This document shows, piece by piece, positions 40,855 through 50,403 of a stretch of DNA of 64,000 bases. A model generated the notes under the pieces. The model had not been told where the DNA came from. It did not search any database and saw only the letters and a program-made list of their open reading frames with translations. The first letter of the stretch is position 1. Each line of letters begins with the position of its first letter. The position numbers and the translations under genes were made by a program. This DNA is from Mucilaginibacter ginkgonis. GTDB taxonomy: Bacteria; Bacteroidota; Bacteroidia; Sphingobacteriales; Sphingobacteriaceae. The DNA lies in NCBI RefSeq assembly GCF_009754905.2, contig NZ_CP066775.1, positions 682,001-746,000 on the forward strand. The letters run 5' to 3'.

Positions 40855-42370
40855 ATGCCGTTAAATATTTCTTAAGGTGCGAGTAAAGCACTATGTCTAA
40901 ACCGTAAACGTCTTTACGGTATTGTATGGTTCCGCTTTCATCAGACCAACAGGTGATATAATTTATATACACGGGCACTTTTTTAGGCAAGCTAATATCG
41001 GTTGGCTCGGGTTTATCTTCACCCATGTACTTGGCTATCAAATTATATTTGCTGCCATCGCCAAAAATGGCATGCGCAAAATCAAGTGGTTTTTCCAGTC
41101 TTACACAACCGTGGCTCACCGCGCGCATATCATATCCAAATGGTTTTTGCGCAGGGGTATCGTGAAGATAAACACTGCTTTTATTAGGAAATAAAAATTT
41201 CACTTTACCTAATGAATTGTCCTCGCCGGGCTGCTGTTTAAATTCATAGTCAGACAGATCTGCGCTACCCCAATTTATATCTTCTGTGTCATCCAATTTC
41301 TTTCCATGATGATAAACGTCGATATGTGAGTTATCTAAATAGTTAGGGTCATCCTGGGCATGCTTTACAATCTCTTTGCTTACAATGCTTTGCGGGATGT
41401 TCCATATCGGGTTTACCTGCGCTTCGTATATCATACTGTTTAGCAACGGGGTCTCGCGCGAAAATGGCCTGTCACTTTTATCTGTATCCTGATAACTAAT
41501 TAAAGATTTCGTATAGTCTTTGTTACGGCCCTGGCCAACGCAAACTTTCATATTCAAAGTCGACTTGCCATTTTCAATAACATCGAGCCTAAAGTCTGGT
41601 ACGTTTACGAATACATATTTATCTGCATTGGGCTTATTCTTCCAGCGTAACCGTTCCATATTCACTGCGATAACGCGTTTAGTTTGTTCTAACGTTCCCG
41701 CGCCGGTAGAGCTATCTGCCAATGCTTTTTGAAGCGCAAGGTATTGCGGGTTTTTGGGCTGGATGCTATCCAAGTAAGTTTTAAAGTTGCTTACCGCCAG
41801 CACACGGTTATGAAAAGCACTGTCAGGACGGGCCGTGGCAATGTAATAACGCTGGAAAAGCTGCTTGGGATTAACCAATCCGTATTGCAAGGCATCAGAA
41901 TAAGCGATCAACAGATTGGCTGTCATCACCTCTAGCTTGGCCATATCATGGTATGCCTCATCTGTTGTTTTGATACCTTTTTTATCGTAAAATTTATTTA
42001 GCAAAGAAGAATACTCTTGCGCGTTAAAATATTCGGGGTTGATGCCATGGCTGTTCGCATGTTCCAGATAACCCGCAAATAATTTCAGGTCATCGGTTTT
42101 GAGATGGTCCATCACAAAAATGGGATCATAATCATGCTGTTCATAAAACGCGGCAATGAGTTTCGGGTTGCTTAGCGTAGATTTTTCGGCTTCCAGTTCC
42201 TGTTGAAACACGGGTAAAAAGCCTTCGGGAGTAACGTTTTTAAAAACCTTATTTTTAGTTTTTTGGTAAAGCTCTTTGCCCATTTCAGAGCGGCTTTTTT
42301 TACAACTTTGTAGAGTAAACAGGAAAGCGCAGGTTATTGCTAAAAGAGTTAAAGTATATTGTTTACGCAT
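40853..42370 (-). CDS. L,D-transpeptidase, YcbB/LdtD-like
   Basis: A 505-residue exported protein. The N terminus has a lipobox-like FTLQSC, so it may be a lipoprotein. An N-terminal scaffold domain (about 50-240) resembles that of LdtD/YcbB. The catalytic YkuD domain at about 255-460 has NVPDFRLDVIENGKSTLNMKVCVG, NPIWNIPQSIVSKE, and the active site DMRAVSHGCVRLE. It forms 3-3 cross-links in peptidoglycan in related bacteria. Its 3' end meets the other transpeptidase gene at a shared terminator. Confidence 0.9.
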   Translation of the reverse strand: MRKQYTLTLLAITCAFLFTLQSCKKSRSEMGKELYQKTKNKVFKNVTPEGFLPVFQQELEAEKSTLSNPKLIAAFYEQHDYDPIFVMDHLKTDDLKLFAGYLEHANSHGINPEYFNAQEYSSLLNKFYDKKGIKTTDEAYHDMAKLEVMTANLLIAYSDALQYGLVNPKQLFQRYYIATARPDSAFHNRVLAVSNFKTYLDSIQPKNPQYLALQKALADSSTGAGTLEQTKRVIAVNMERLRWKNKPNADKYVFVNVPDFRLDVIENGKSTLNMKVCVGQGRNKDYTKSLISYQDTDKSDRPFSRETPLLNSMIYEAQVNPIWNIPQSIVSKEIVKHAQDDPNYLDNSHIDVYHHGKKLDDTEDINWGSADLSDYEFKQQPGEDNSLGKVKFLFPNKSSVYLHDTPAQKPFGYDMRAVSHGCVRLEKPLDFAHAIFGDGSKYNLIAKYMGEDKPEPTDISLPKKVPVYINYITCWSDESGTIQYRKDVYGLDIVLYSHLKKYLTA

Positions 42371-42493
42371 CAGAATATAGTTTTACAATGATATTTGTGA
42401 TATGCCGCATACATAGCAATTGCTATACCATAAACTTTTTAAGAGCTTTGATGTGAATAAACATATCCCGTTTAGTGCAGTTAGTATTAGCGA

Positions 42494-43009
42494 ATGGACA
42501 ATGTAAAACTTCCTGAATTTTGGCTGCGAGGACCGGTAGAAGGAGTGCCAGGTCTGTTACAACCTATAGCGCATGCGTTAGTCCAGGCGCAGTTGGAAAT
42601 AAATGAGTTGATAAAGGAATTTCCGCAGGACCTGTTATGGACCAAGCCGGCAGGTTTAGCGTCACCTGCTTTTCATTTACAGCATATTGCGGGGGTAATA
42701 GACCGCATGATCACTTACAAACATAACCTGCCATTATCCGAACAGCAGTTCGATTATCTTAACAAGGAGGGTCATCTAACCGATGATGTAACAGTCGACA
42801 AGTTACTCGTGATACTTAATCATCAAATTGAGAAAGCGATCGCAGAACTTAAAGCTACCGATGTTACCACACTCACAGATTTCCGCGGTGTTGGCCGAAA
42901 GAATTTACCATCAACCGTTGGCGGTTTGTTGTTTCACATGGCCGAGCATACCATGCGGCACACCGGCCAGTTATTGGTTACAGTAAATGTCCTTAAAAAT
43001 TGGGTCTGA
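42494..43009 (+). CDS. DinB-family protein
   Basis: A 171-residue four-helix protein. FHLQHIAGVIDRMITYKHNL and a C-terminal LLFHMAEHTMRHTGQLLVTVNVLK carry the three metal-binding histidines of the DinB/YfiT family (H in QHIAG, H in AEHT, H in MRHTGQ). It could be a metal-dependent thiol transferase; the substrate is unknown. Convergent with the CheB-like gene, with stop codons touching. Confidence 0.87.
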   Translation: MDNVKLPEFWLRGPVEGVPGLLQPIAHALVQAQLEINELIKEFPQDLLWTKPAGLASPAFHLQHIAGVIDRMITYKHNLPLSEQQFDYLNKEGHLTDDVTVDKLLVILNHQIEKAIAELKATDVTTLTDFRGVGRKNLPSTVGGLLFHMAEHTMRHTGQLLVTVNVLKNWV

Positions 43010-43591
43010 TTACAGGGCGTTTATATAAGGAGCAATGTCGTCTATGGCGAGCACCTTGTCCAACTTCAGTTCGTCTACAGCAGATTGCGGCATAAAAGCA
43101 ACCTGTGCACTGTCGGGGTCCTGTACCAATATTTTACCACCCGCCTGCTGAATAAATCGCATGCCCTCAACTCCATCGGCATTAGCGCCCGAGAGGAGTA
43201 TGGCAGTGACACCTGCGCCAAAAACCTCTGCAATGGATTGAAAAGTAACATCGATACTCGGACGGGAAAAGTTTATTTTTTCTGAATCGTCCAAAGCGAA
43301 GTGCTTGTTTTGCTCAACTAATAGGTGATAATCCGCTGCCGCAAGGTAAACTATTCCGGACTGAATTATTTCTTTATCGTCTGCTTCTTTAACCCTAAGA
43401 TGCGAGCGGATATCCAACAAGTGCCCTAAATTTGATGCAGCATCGTTTTTTCTGTGGATAACAATAACGATGGGTATTTGCAGATCGCGCTTTAGGCCGG
43501 AAAGGATGCTGATCACCACATGCAGGCTGCCTGCAGAGCCACCGATCAAAACGATCTGATCTAGAGTAGTTACACTGTTAGCGGTTATCAT
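43010..43591 (-). CDS. Stand-alone CheB methylesterase domain
   Basis: A 193-residue protein consisting only of the CheB catalytic domain. The Ser-His-Asp site is visible: S19 in IGGSAGSLHVV, H in VIVIHRKN, and D in LLSGANADGVEGM. There is no receiver domain, and no chemotaxis or chemoreceptor gene nearby. Such lone CheB domains occur in Bacteroidota and often sit beside hybrid kinases; none is in the window. Confidence 0.88.
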   Translation of the reverse strand: MITANSVTTLDQIVLIGGSAGSLHVVISILSGLKRDLQIPIVIVIHRKNDAASNLGHLLDIRSHLRVKEADDKEIIQSGIVYLAAADYHLLVEQNKHFALDDSEKINFSRPSIDVTFQSIAEVFGAGVTAILLSGANADGVEGMRFIQQAGGKILVQDPDSAQVAFMPQSAVDELKLDKVLAIDDIAPYINAL

Positions 43592-43702
43592 TTTTACGCA
43601 TCCTTAAAAATTTAAAACTACAATTTGAATGCCCGAAACTGTGTCTCACAAATCAAATTGCGCTGTAAAGCCAAAAAATATTTAAAAGAGTTAACTAATG
43701 GT

Positions 43703-43710
43703 TAGCTTTG
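43703..43710 (+). promoter_or_regulatory. -7 box TAGCTTTG for moaC
   Basis: TAGCTTTG ends 9 bp before the moaC start codon. Confidence 0.55.
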
Positions 43711-43719
43711 TTAACAGCC

Positions 43720-44208
43720 ATGAGTACAAGCATTTCGCAATTTTCGCATATAGATGAACGCACTAATCAGCCCGGAATGGTTGATGTTGGCGACAAGCAA
43801 ACCACTAAAAGAATAGCTATTGCTCAAAGTACAATATGGATCGGTACCGCGGTAATGGCCTTGCTTTTAGACGACGAAATCTTCACAAAAAAAGGCCCCG
43901 TTTTTCAAACCGCTATTATTGCCGGTACCATGGCAGTCAAGAAAACAAGCGACCTTATTCCTTTGTGTCATCCGTTACCTGTTGACGCGATAAAGTTTGA
44001 TATAACCACCAATGATGAAGATGTGATCATAACATGTACTGTAAGTGTGCTTGCGAAAACAGGCGTAGAGATGGAGGCATTAACCGGGGCGTGTGTAGCT
44101 GCACTTACTGTGTATGATATGTGCAAAGCAGTTTCGCATGATATGGTGATAAAGGAAACCAGATTATTAAGGAAAACAGGAGGGAAGAGTGACTACCAGG
44201 CCCGCTGA
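43720..44208 (+). CDS. moaC: Cyclic pyranopterin monophosphate synthase MoaC
   Basis: A 162-residue enzyme that converts 3',8-cyclo-7,8-dihydroguanosine 5'-triphosphate to cyclic pyranopterin monophosphate in molybdenum cofactor biosynthesis. Characteristic motifs are MVDVGDKQTTKRIAIAQ, GTMAVKKTSDLIPLCHPLP, and GVEMEALTGACVAALTVYDMCKA. I start it at MSTSISQ, matching the family N terminus. It overlaps the following MobA-like gene by 20 bp. The other Moco genes (moaA, moaE, moeA) are not in the window. Confidence 0.95.
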   Translation: MSTSISQFSHIDERTNQPGMVDVGDKQTTKRIAIAQSTIWIGTAVMALLLDDEIFTKKGPVFQTAIIAGTMAVKKTSDLIPLCHPLPVDAIKFDITTNDEDVIITCTVSVLAKTGVEMEALTGACVAALTVYDMCKAVSHDMVIKETRLLRKTGGKSDYQAR

Positions 44209-45304
44209 GCAACATCGCAAGCATGAAGAGATAGCGCGAGCAGATTTAGGTGAGTTTGGCCGACTGGAACTGGCCATATATGGCGCACCATGTTACGTCA
44301 TCAGGCAATCTGTTGAGGCATGGGCAGATATTTTAAGCGAGAAATTTAAATTGGCTTTTGCAGATGAAAGTCATAACAAGAGAGAGGAAGTATCCTCAAT
44401 TAGTATAAGCTACACAAAAGGTATCCAAAACGAATATCTTAACCAGCAGCAACCGTTTAATAGTTTCGACAGGCATGCAGTGTTTAATAATGCAGACCTG
44501 GTGCTTGTAAACGGCAACCATTTTAATGCACGAAAGCAGGTGGTTATTATCCATCCCGATAAAAGTTTATACGGTAAAACTGATAAGCTGACAGACGCTA
44601 TACTTATTCTTTTATCACCCGGGCAAGTTGTACCTGATTTTATTTCGAAATTGGTGGATGGCAGAGACGTTCCCGTTTTGTCACTGGATGATGAAGCCGG
44701 CATTGGTGAATTTTTAGTGCGGTACATAGAAGCACATGTTGCACCGGTTTACGGATTGGTTTTGGCGGGCGGAAAGAGTACACGTATGCACACCGACAAG
44801 GGGGCAATTGCTTATCATGGCAAAAGCCAGCGCGCGCATTCTTATGATTTGCTGTCAGAGATTGTTGACGAAGTGTTTATATCCGGCGCAGCCGAGGATG
44901 GTTACCCCATTATTGCAGATACGTTTTTAGGTTTAGGGCCTCTGGGCGGCATTGTGTCTGCTATGCAACAAAACCCTGATGCAGCCTGGCTTACCATTGC
45001 CTGCGATCTGCCATACCTTACGGAAGACACTTTACGATACCTTACACAGAATCGCGATCCATCAAAAACGGCCACTGCATTTTTGGACAGTGAGGGTAAA
45101 TTTCCCGAACCTTTGATCACCATTTGGGAACCGCGTGCCTATCCACGGATGCTGCAGTTTTTAAGTCAGGGTTACTCTTGCCCGCGCAAGGTTTTGATCA
45201 ATAGCGATGTAAAGTTGTTGGCAGCACCCGATGTTTCGGAGTTCAGAAATATCAACCACCCCTCAGAACGTGACGAAGCGCTTAGGTTCTTCGGCAGTTT
45301 ATAA
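44189..45304 (+). CDS. MobA-like molybdenum cofactor guanylyltransferase with extra N-terminal domain
   Basis: A 371-residue protein. The C-terminal half (from about residue 190) is a MobA nucleotidyltransferase: YGLVLAGGKSTRMHTDKG with the GTP-binding loop, LGPLGGIVSA, and WLTIACDLPYL. It would attach GMP to molybdopterin. The N-terminal 180 residues (LELAIYGAPCYVIRQSVEAWADIL ... ADLVLVNGNHFNARKQVVIIHP) resemble a degenerate MobB-type domain but lack a P-loop. It starts with GTG inside the moaC gene, so translation is probably coupled. Bacteroidota commonly have this fused form. Confidence 0.85.
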   Translation: MTTRPAEQHRKHEEIARADLGEFGRLELAIYGAPCYVIRQSVEAWADILSEKFKLAFADESHNKREEVSSISISYTKGIQNEYLNQQQPFNSFDRHAVFNNADLVLVNGNHFNARKQVVIIHPDKSLYGKTDKLTDAILILLSPGQVVPDFISKLVDGRDVPVLSLDDEAGIGEFLVRYIEAHVAPVYGLVLAGGKSTRMHTDKGAIAYHGKSQRAHSYDLLSEIVDEVFISGAAEDGYPIIADTFLGLGPLGGIVSAMQQNPDAAWLTIACDLPYLTEDTLRYLTQNRDPSKTATAFLDSEGKFPEPLITIWEPRAYPRMLQFLSQGYSCPRKVLINSDVKLLAAPDVSEFRNINHPSERDEALRFFGSL

Positions 45305-45315
45305 TACTGAAGGTA

Positions 45316-45951
45316 TTATTTCTGCTCATCTATCAGCTTAACAAGCTTTTTGTAGCTCTGCTCGTGATAGGTTACCTTCCCCGTTTTAAAGCGGCTTTCA
45401 GGATCGTATAAATAGGTGGGGATGCCTAAGTCTATCGCCGCGGCAATTTCAGATTCGGGATCATCGCCAATAGCTAAGAGTTCTTTTTTATCATAACCGT
45501 ATTTAGCCATAATATCCAGAAAGATGTCTCTTTTGGTTTTGCTGCTTCGCTCCGGGTCGACCACAAACACGTCTTTAAAATGGCTGCGCACGCCCAGGCA
45601 ATCTATCTTGCTTTGCTGTAATTTAACAAAGCCAAATGTAACCAGGAACTTCGGCAGCGGAATGGTGTGTACCATTTCATAATCCTTATATGGCGCTATA
45701 GGCTTGTCGTAGGTAGTATTGTTAAGTATTTCAGTAGCCTTGGTTTTCAATTCCTCGCTCAAGCCAAACTGGTCGGCTACTTTTTGAAACGGTGTGCGGC
45801 TTAACTCCATACGCGCTTCTTCCAGCTGTTCCTTGCTCATGTTGCTGCCCGGCGCAGCCATTAATTTTTCAACCTTAGCAAATACTTCATCAGAGATAGT
45901 TTTAGTAGGGAATATGGTATTATCCAAATCTAATATCAGGGCCTTTATCAT
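45316..45951 (-). CDS. HAD-family phosphatase
   Basis: A 211-residue HAD hydrolase. Motif I is LILDLDNTIFPTKT; motif III/IV is LLAIGDDPESEIAAAIDLG. The helical cap (about 20-95) includes MSKEQLEEARMELSRTPFQKVADQFGLS. It fits the YjjG/PhoE-like subgroup, and its substrate is unknown. The next gene upstream on this strand (MFS transporter) lies only 2 bp away, so the two are co-transcribed. Confidence 0.87.
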   Translation of the reverse strand: MIKALILDLDNTIFPTKTISDEVFAKVEKLMAAPGSNMSKEQLEEARMELSRTPFQKVADQFGLSEELKTKATEILNNTTYDKPIAPYKDYEMVHTIPLPKFLVTFGFVKLQQSKIDCLGVRSHFKDVFVVDPERSSKTKRDIFLDIMAKYGYDKKELLAIGDDPESEIAAAIDLGIPTYLYDPESRFKTGKVTYHEQSYKKLVKLIDEQK

Positions 45952-45953
45952 GC

Positions 45954-47177
45954 TTATTTAACCGCTACCGTAACCAGTTGTTTTTGAAACCTGGTTTTGT
46001 ATAATATATAAAAGCCTGCGCTGGCCGTAAGGCATGTTGCCCCTAAAACCCACCACAGTGTGGTGAAACCTGCATACATGATGATCTGGCTGGCAACCAA
46101 TGGCGCCAGTACCTGTGCGGTAGACCAGGCCATAGTATAAAGTGCAGCATATTGCCCCCGGTTGTGGCTGTTGGTGCGAATTACCCAAAAGGCATTCATA
46201 AAGGGCATGGCAAACATTTCGCCGAACGATGCGCCGACCATCACCACTATAGCCACCACAACCGTTGAAGGAAGCCAGTTTACCAATGTTAAGCTTAAGC
46301 TGGTGAGCAACACACCAAAACAAATGTATCTTAACGGATGCCTTTTACCTTCGAGGTGGTGCACCAGTATCATCTCGATAAATGCCACCATCAATCCGTT
46401 TAAAGCCATTAGCCAGCCAATGGTGGTCTCCCTGAAGTGCCACTGCGTTTTATAAAATACCGGCTGCATGGTAAACATCTGAAAAAAGCAGAAGGCAAAT
46501 AGTACTACCAATAATATAAACAGCAGATACACGCCGTCGCGGTAGGGTGAAGACCCCATCTCTGATGTTTCTACAGTTTCTTTCGCTTTGAAACTTTTAG
46601 CCCGAGGAATGATCTTCAACAATAATAATCCGGATAAAATATTGGTTGCGCCATCAACCCAAAACAACAGCTGGTAATTGTGTGCAGCCAGGAAACCGCC
46701 TAACGCGCCGCCTACAGACCAACCTAAATTTATGGCCAAGCGATTAAGCGAATAAGAGCGGGTCTTATTTTCTGAAGTGCTGTAATGCGCCACCGCGGTT
46801 GAGTTGGCCGGCCTGAAAGCGTCATTACATAAACTTAAAACGAACACGCAGCTGCAAATAGCGGCGAAACCGGTTTGATAGCCTAATAGAATAAATAGCA
46901 AGCCGGCGCTTAATAGCGAACCTACTTGCACATCATAAAAACCGCGCCTGTCTACTACCTTGCCGCCAATGAACGCGCCCGTGATTGATCCTGCACCAAA
47001 TAATCCCATAATTACACCCGCCTGTGTGATACTGAAATGCAGCTTCTGTGTGCAATAAATGGTCATAAAAGGCACCACCATAGTCCCCGCGCGATTGATC
47101 AAAATCACCAGCGACAAGTACCAGCTGTTTAGGGATAAACCGCTATATGCTTTTTTATAAAGTTGGATGATGCGCAT
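45954..47177 (-). CDS. Major facilitator superfamily transporter
   Basis: A 407-residue inner-membrane transporter with 12 predicted helices. The N-terminal motif A-like stretch GVIMGLFGAGSITGAFIGGKVVDRRGFYD is clear. I start at MRIIQLYKKAY; the upstream Met lies in AT-rich repeat sequence. Substrate unknown; drug-export and sugar carriers are both possible. It heads an operon with the HAD phosphatase. Confidence 0.85.
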   Translation of the reverse strand: MRIIQLYKKAYSGLSLNSWYLSLVILINRAGTMVVPFMTIYCTQKLHFSITQAGVIMGLFGAGSITGAFIGGKVVDRRGFYDVQVGSLLSAGLLFILLGYQTGFAAICSCVFVLSLCNDAFRPANSTAVAHYSTSENKTRSYSLNRLAINLGWSVGGALGGFLAAHNYQLLFWVDGATNILSGLLLLKIIPRAKSFKAKETVETSEMGSSPYRDGVYLLFILLVVLFAFCFFQMFTMQPVFYKTQWHFRETTIGWLMALNGLMVAFIEMILVHHLEGKRHPLRYICFGVLLTSLSLTLVNWLPSTVVVAIVVMVGASFGEMFAMPFMNAFWVIRTNSHNRGQYAALYTMAWSTAQVLAPLVASQIIMYAGFTTLWWVLGATCLTASAGFYILYKTRFQKQLVTVAVK

Positions 47178-47184
47178 TTTGATT

Positions 47185-47265
47185 ATAGATGCGAGGATGT
47201 GCGTATGTGCATATGCCACCTAGGCGTTAACATTTGCACATATGCATATTTGCTCATTTGCAAAT
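47185..47265. repeat. Low-complexity GCATAT/TTTGC repeat
   Basis: Irregular direct and inverted units such as GTGCATATGC, TTTGCACATATGCATATTTGC and ATTTGCAAAT fill the gap between the MFS and aroC genes. Likely a degenerate intergenic repeat; it could also carry the MFS promoter. Confidence 0.5.
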
Positions 47266-47267
47266 AT

Positions 47268-48374
47268 TTAAAGTTTTGACGCCCTATGCCTTAACAAATG
47301 GTCGGCAATAACCAGCGCGGCCATCGCTTCGACGATCGGTACTGCGCGGGGAACAACGCATGGGTCGTGGCGGCCTTTGCCGCTTATTTCCGCAGCTTCG
47401 CCCTTTGCATTAATAGTTTGCTGGTTATGCATAATGGTGGCTACCGGTTTAAAGGCAACCGTAAACTCGATTGGCATGCCGTTGCTAATCCCACCTAAAA
47501 TACCGCCCGCGTTGTTCGTAAGCGTTTGAATTAGTGCTCCCTTCCCAACCGGGGAAGGGTGGGGGATGGGGCTATCATTATGTTCACTGCCCAGCATTTC
47601 GCTGCCTGCGAAACCAGACCCGTATTCAAAACCGTGCACGGCGTTTATGCTTAGCATGGCTTTGCCCAGATCAGCATGTAGTTTATCAAATACCGGTTCG
47701 CCCAAGCCTGCAGGACAGTTGTTAATGTAACACGTAACCTTGCCGCCAATGGTATCGCCTTGCTTGCGTACCTCGTCAATACGCGTGATCATTTCTTCTG
47801 CAACGTACTGGTTAACACAACGCACAATGTTCTTCTCGCGTTCTTCTATAAAACGGTCTGCATTAGAAAAATCAGGCGCGGGCGCGTTGATCTTGCCAAC
47901 GCTGCTCACATGAGATATCACATCTATCCCCTGCGATTTTAGCAACAACTTAGCGACAGCACCTGCTGCTACACGCGCCGCAGTCTCGCGGGCTGATGAG
48001 CGGCCGCCACCGCGGTGATCGCGAATACCATATTTAGCATAATAAGTGTAATCTGCATGTGACGGGCGAAACACATCGGTATTATGGCTGTAATCTTTTG
48101 AACGCTGGTCTTCATTAGGGATCAGCATGGCAATAGGTGTCCCCGTTGTTTTACCTTCAAATACGCCGGACAAAATCTTTACTGTATCGCTTTCCTTTCG
48201 TTGCGTAGTAATTTTAGACTGGCCGGGTTTACGGCGGTCAAGCTCGGTTTGGATGAACTCGAGGTCGATATCCAGTTGGGCGGGGCAGCCATCAATGATG
48301 ACACCTATCGCCTCGCCATGCGATTCGCCGAATGTGCTTATCCTGAATAGTTGCCCGAATGTATTGCCTGCCAT
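47268..48374 (-). CDS. aroC: Chorismate synthase
   Basis: A 368-residue enzyme that turns 5-enolpyruvylshikimate 3-phosphate into chorismate in the last step of the shared aromatic pathway. The signatures [40 protein letters not shown] and [20 protein letters not shown] are all present, as is the C-terminal [22 protein letters not shown]. After SEHND the usual acidic loop is replaced by [17 protein letters not shown], encoded by a palindromic repeat (47536-47573). The enzyme reading frame stays intact. No sign of inactivation. Confidence 0.95.
   Translation of the reverse strand: MAGNTFGQLFRISTFGESHGEAIGVIIDGCPAQLDIDLEFIQTELDRRKPGQSKITTQRKESDTVKILSGVFEGKTTGTPIAMLIPNEDQRSKDYSHNTDVFRPSHADYTYYAKYGIRDHRGGGRSSARETAARVAAGAVAKLLLKSQGIDVISHVSSVGKINAPAPDFSNADRFIEEREKNIVRCVNQYVAEEMITRIDEVRKQGDTIGGKVTCYINNCPAGLGEPVFDKLHADLGKAMLSINAVHGFEYGSGFAGSEMLGSEHNDSPIPHPSPVGKGALIQTLTNNAGGILGGISNGMPIEFTVAFKPVATIMHNQQTINAKGEAAEISGKGRHDPCVVPRAVPIVEAMAALVIADHLLRHRASKL
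47536..47573. repeat. GAAGG palindromic element, copy b (inside aroC)
   Basis: Minus strand: AGCCCCATCCCCCACCCTTC and then CCCGGTTGGGAAGGGAGC. The core palindrome is CCCTTCCC-AACC-GGGGAAGGG. It is in frame with aroC and encodes [13 protein letters not shown]. Confidence 0.85.
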
Positions 48375-48381
48375 GCTGATG

Positions 48382-48389
48382 CAAATCTA
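48382..48389 (-). promoter_or_regulatory. -7 box TAGATTTG for aroC
   Basis: Minus-strand TAGATTTG ends 7 bp before the aroC start codon. Confidence 0.5.
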
Positions 48390-48430
48390 ACATTATAGAT
48401 GGAAAAACAGCCGATACATTAACCCGCAAA

Positions 48431-48488
48431 TGTCATGCTGAGCTCGTCGAAGCATTAGTTAAAGGCCTTCGACAGGCTCAGGCTGACA
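48431..48488. repeat. TGTCATGCTGAGC/CTTCGACAGG inverted repeat
   Basis: TGTCATGCTGAGCTCGTCGA (48431-48450) and its inverse CTTCGACAGGCTCAGGCTGA (48467-48486) form a 22-bp imperfect stem. The same family occurs near 52820 and 58091. Part of the remaining gap to 48587 holds a related TGTCACCCTGAG unit. Confidence 0.7.
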
Positions 48489-48587
48489 TATTTTTTAATC
48501 TTGTCACCCTGAGTGAAACAAAGGATCTATGCGTTAAAGCACTGCTAAATAAGATTCTTTACTATGTTCAGAATTACAAACATGGAT

Positions 48588-50390
48588 TTAAAACTCCAGC
48601 ATTACCCCACTGGTAGCGGGCAGCGTAATATCCAGCCCTTTGGTAATATCTGCAGTGCTGTAAGACGCGCCATGAAGCAGATCAGTAAATTTAACCACGC
48701 CATTTAACTTCAACAGCCTGATTAGGTCGGGTGTTAATTGTACATTCATATTGCGCTCTTCGCGATTAAAATTGGTGATAATCAAAACACGTTTATTAGC
48801 CGTGTAACGCAGGTAAATGTAAGTATGCGTGTCGACACCCGGGCTCTTGCCATTTGCTAACATCAACTCATAAAATTCTCCCCTGCTTAGCGCTTCGTTG
48901 TCTTTAACGGCATTTAGCAACTTGCTATAAAAGTTGCGCAGCGACTTTTGTTCGTCGGACAGTGCACCGCCGTCATATTTGCCGCCGTTTACCCATTTTT
49001 GATGCTGCGGCACCCCCCAATAGTCGAATATACTTGTCCGGCCGTCTTCGGCACTGAAACCTTCGGTGCCCATGCCCGGTTCGCCCACTTCCTGACCGAA
49101 GTAAATCATCACCGGTCCGGTAGATAATGTCGCTGTTATGATCATCCCCGGAATAGCATACCAAACGTTACCCGCAAAGAACGGAGATGCAACGCGCTGC
49201 TCATCATGGTTTTCCATAAAACGCACCATATGGCTGCCTATGCCTTTGGTGTCGTAGTTCCATACACCGTTGATGTCCCAAATGGTGCCGCTGTCTTCAT
49301 GACGCGTCAGCTTTTTGATAGAATCGTACAAACCCGACTTATCATACAAGTAATTGAACTTACCATTGGTTAGGTAGTTGTTGTATTTGCTCTTGTCATA
49401 AGCCTCGCCAATAAATATCAGGTCGGGGTGTGTTTCTTTCAGTTTGCCGATAACCCAACCCCAAAACTCCGTCGGTACGTTCTCCACCATATCACAGCGG
49501 AAACCATCGACACCCTGTTTACTCCAGAAGTTAAGGATATCAAACATTTTTTGCCACACGGGCGGGATGGGATCGAAGAAAGTTTTGTGAGTTGAATAAT
49601 CTATGCCGTAGTTCAACTTAATCGTCTCAAACCAATCGTCAATCGATGGCGACGCGCTGAACACATCATTCCCGGTAGCTTTAGCCGGGTTTTCGTCAAA
49701 ATTGCCATCTTTTAGCGGGCTATTAAAGTTTGCGCCCCCGGAATTATATCCCTGAGGCGCTACAAAAGGCTTACCCGGAATGTAGTAGAAGTCATTCTTA
49801 GGATCAAAGGCTTTGGTTTTGTCGTCTGCGACGCCAAAACTTTGCTTACCTGCAGCAGGAGAGTGATAGGTTCGGGCGACGTGGTTCGGCACGAAGTCCA
49901 TCAGTACTTTTAAACCGGTTTTATGCGTGCGCTCGATCAACGACTGATATTCATCCATGCGCTTTTTAACGTCGACAGCCAGATCAGGGTCTACATCGTA
50001 ATAATCCTTTACCGCGTAGGGCGAACCGGCACGGCCTTTAACCACATCCGGATCATCTACAGGAATGCCATACGCGGAATAATCTGTCATGGTAGCATGC
50101 GATACCACTCCGGTGTACCATACATGGGTGATGCCCAGCTTCTTTAGTTCGGTAAGCGCTGTTTCGTTAATGTCGTTAAACTTACCGCAGCCGTTCTCTT
50201 CTATAGAACCGTAAAATTTATTGGTAGTATTCTTATTGCCGAACAGGCGCGGCATTAACTGGTAAATGGTGAGTTTATCGTTTGGTGTTGATGACATATT
50301 CTTCTTTTTATCCGGGTGCTTTACATGCGGCTGCGCCATTGCTGTTAAAGCGAACGCGATTACCACCAATGCAAAGGTTAATCGTTTCAT
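48588..50390 (-). CDS. GH13 alpha-amylase-family glycosidase, exported
   Basis: A 600-residue enzyme with signal peptide MKRLTFALVVIAFALTAMAQ. The GH13 motifs are MDFVPNHVA (region I), DGFRCDMVENVP (nucleophile Asp), FIGEAYDKS (acid/base Glu) and FMENHDEQ (transition-state Asp). It should hydrolyse alpha-1,4-glucans in the periplasm. It is last in the minus-strand maltose/starch cluster. Exact specificity (maltogenic, alpha-amylase) is not resolvable. Confidence 0.92.
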   Translation of the reverse strand: MKRLTFALVVIAFALTAMAQPHVKHPDKKKNMSSTPNDKLTIYQLMPRLFGNKNTTNKFYGSIEENGCGKFNDINETALTELKKLGITHVWYTGVVSHATMTDYSAYGIPVDDPDVVKGRAGSPYAVKDYYDVDPDLAVDVKKRMDEYQSLIERTHKTGLKVLMDFVPNHVARTYHSPAAGKQSFGVADDKTKAFDPKNDFYYIPGKPFVAPQGYNSGGANFNSPLKDGNFDENPAKATGNDVFSASPSIDDWFETIKLNYGIDYSTHKTFFDPIPPVWQKMFDILNFWSKQGVDGFRCDMVENVPTEFWGWVIGKLKETHPDLIFIGEAYDKSKYNNYLTNGKFNYLYDKSGLYDSIKKLTRHEDSGTIWDINGVWNYDTKGIGSHMVRFMENHDEQRVASPFFAGNVWYAIPGMIITATLSTGPVMIYFGQEVGEPGMGTEGFSAEDGRTSIFDYWGVPQHQKWVNGGKYDGGALSDEQKSLRNFYSKLLNAVKDNEALSRGEFYELMLANGKSPGVDTHTYIYLRYTANKRVLIITNFNREERNMNVQLTPDLIRLLKLNGVVKFTDLLHGASYSTADITKGLDITLPATSGVMLEF

Positions 50391-50403
50391 TTTTAGTTCT
50401 TCT

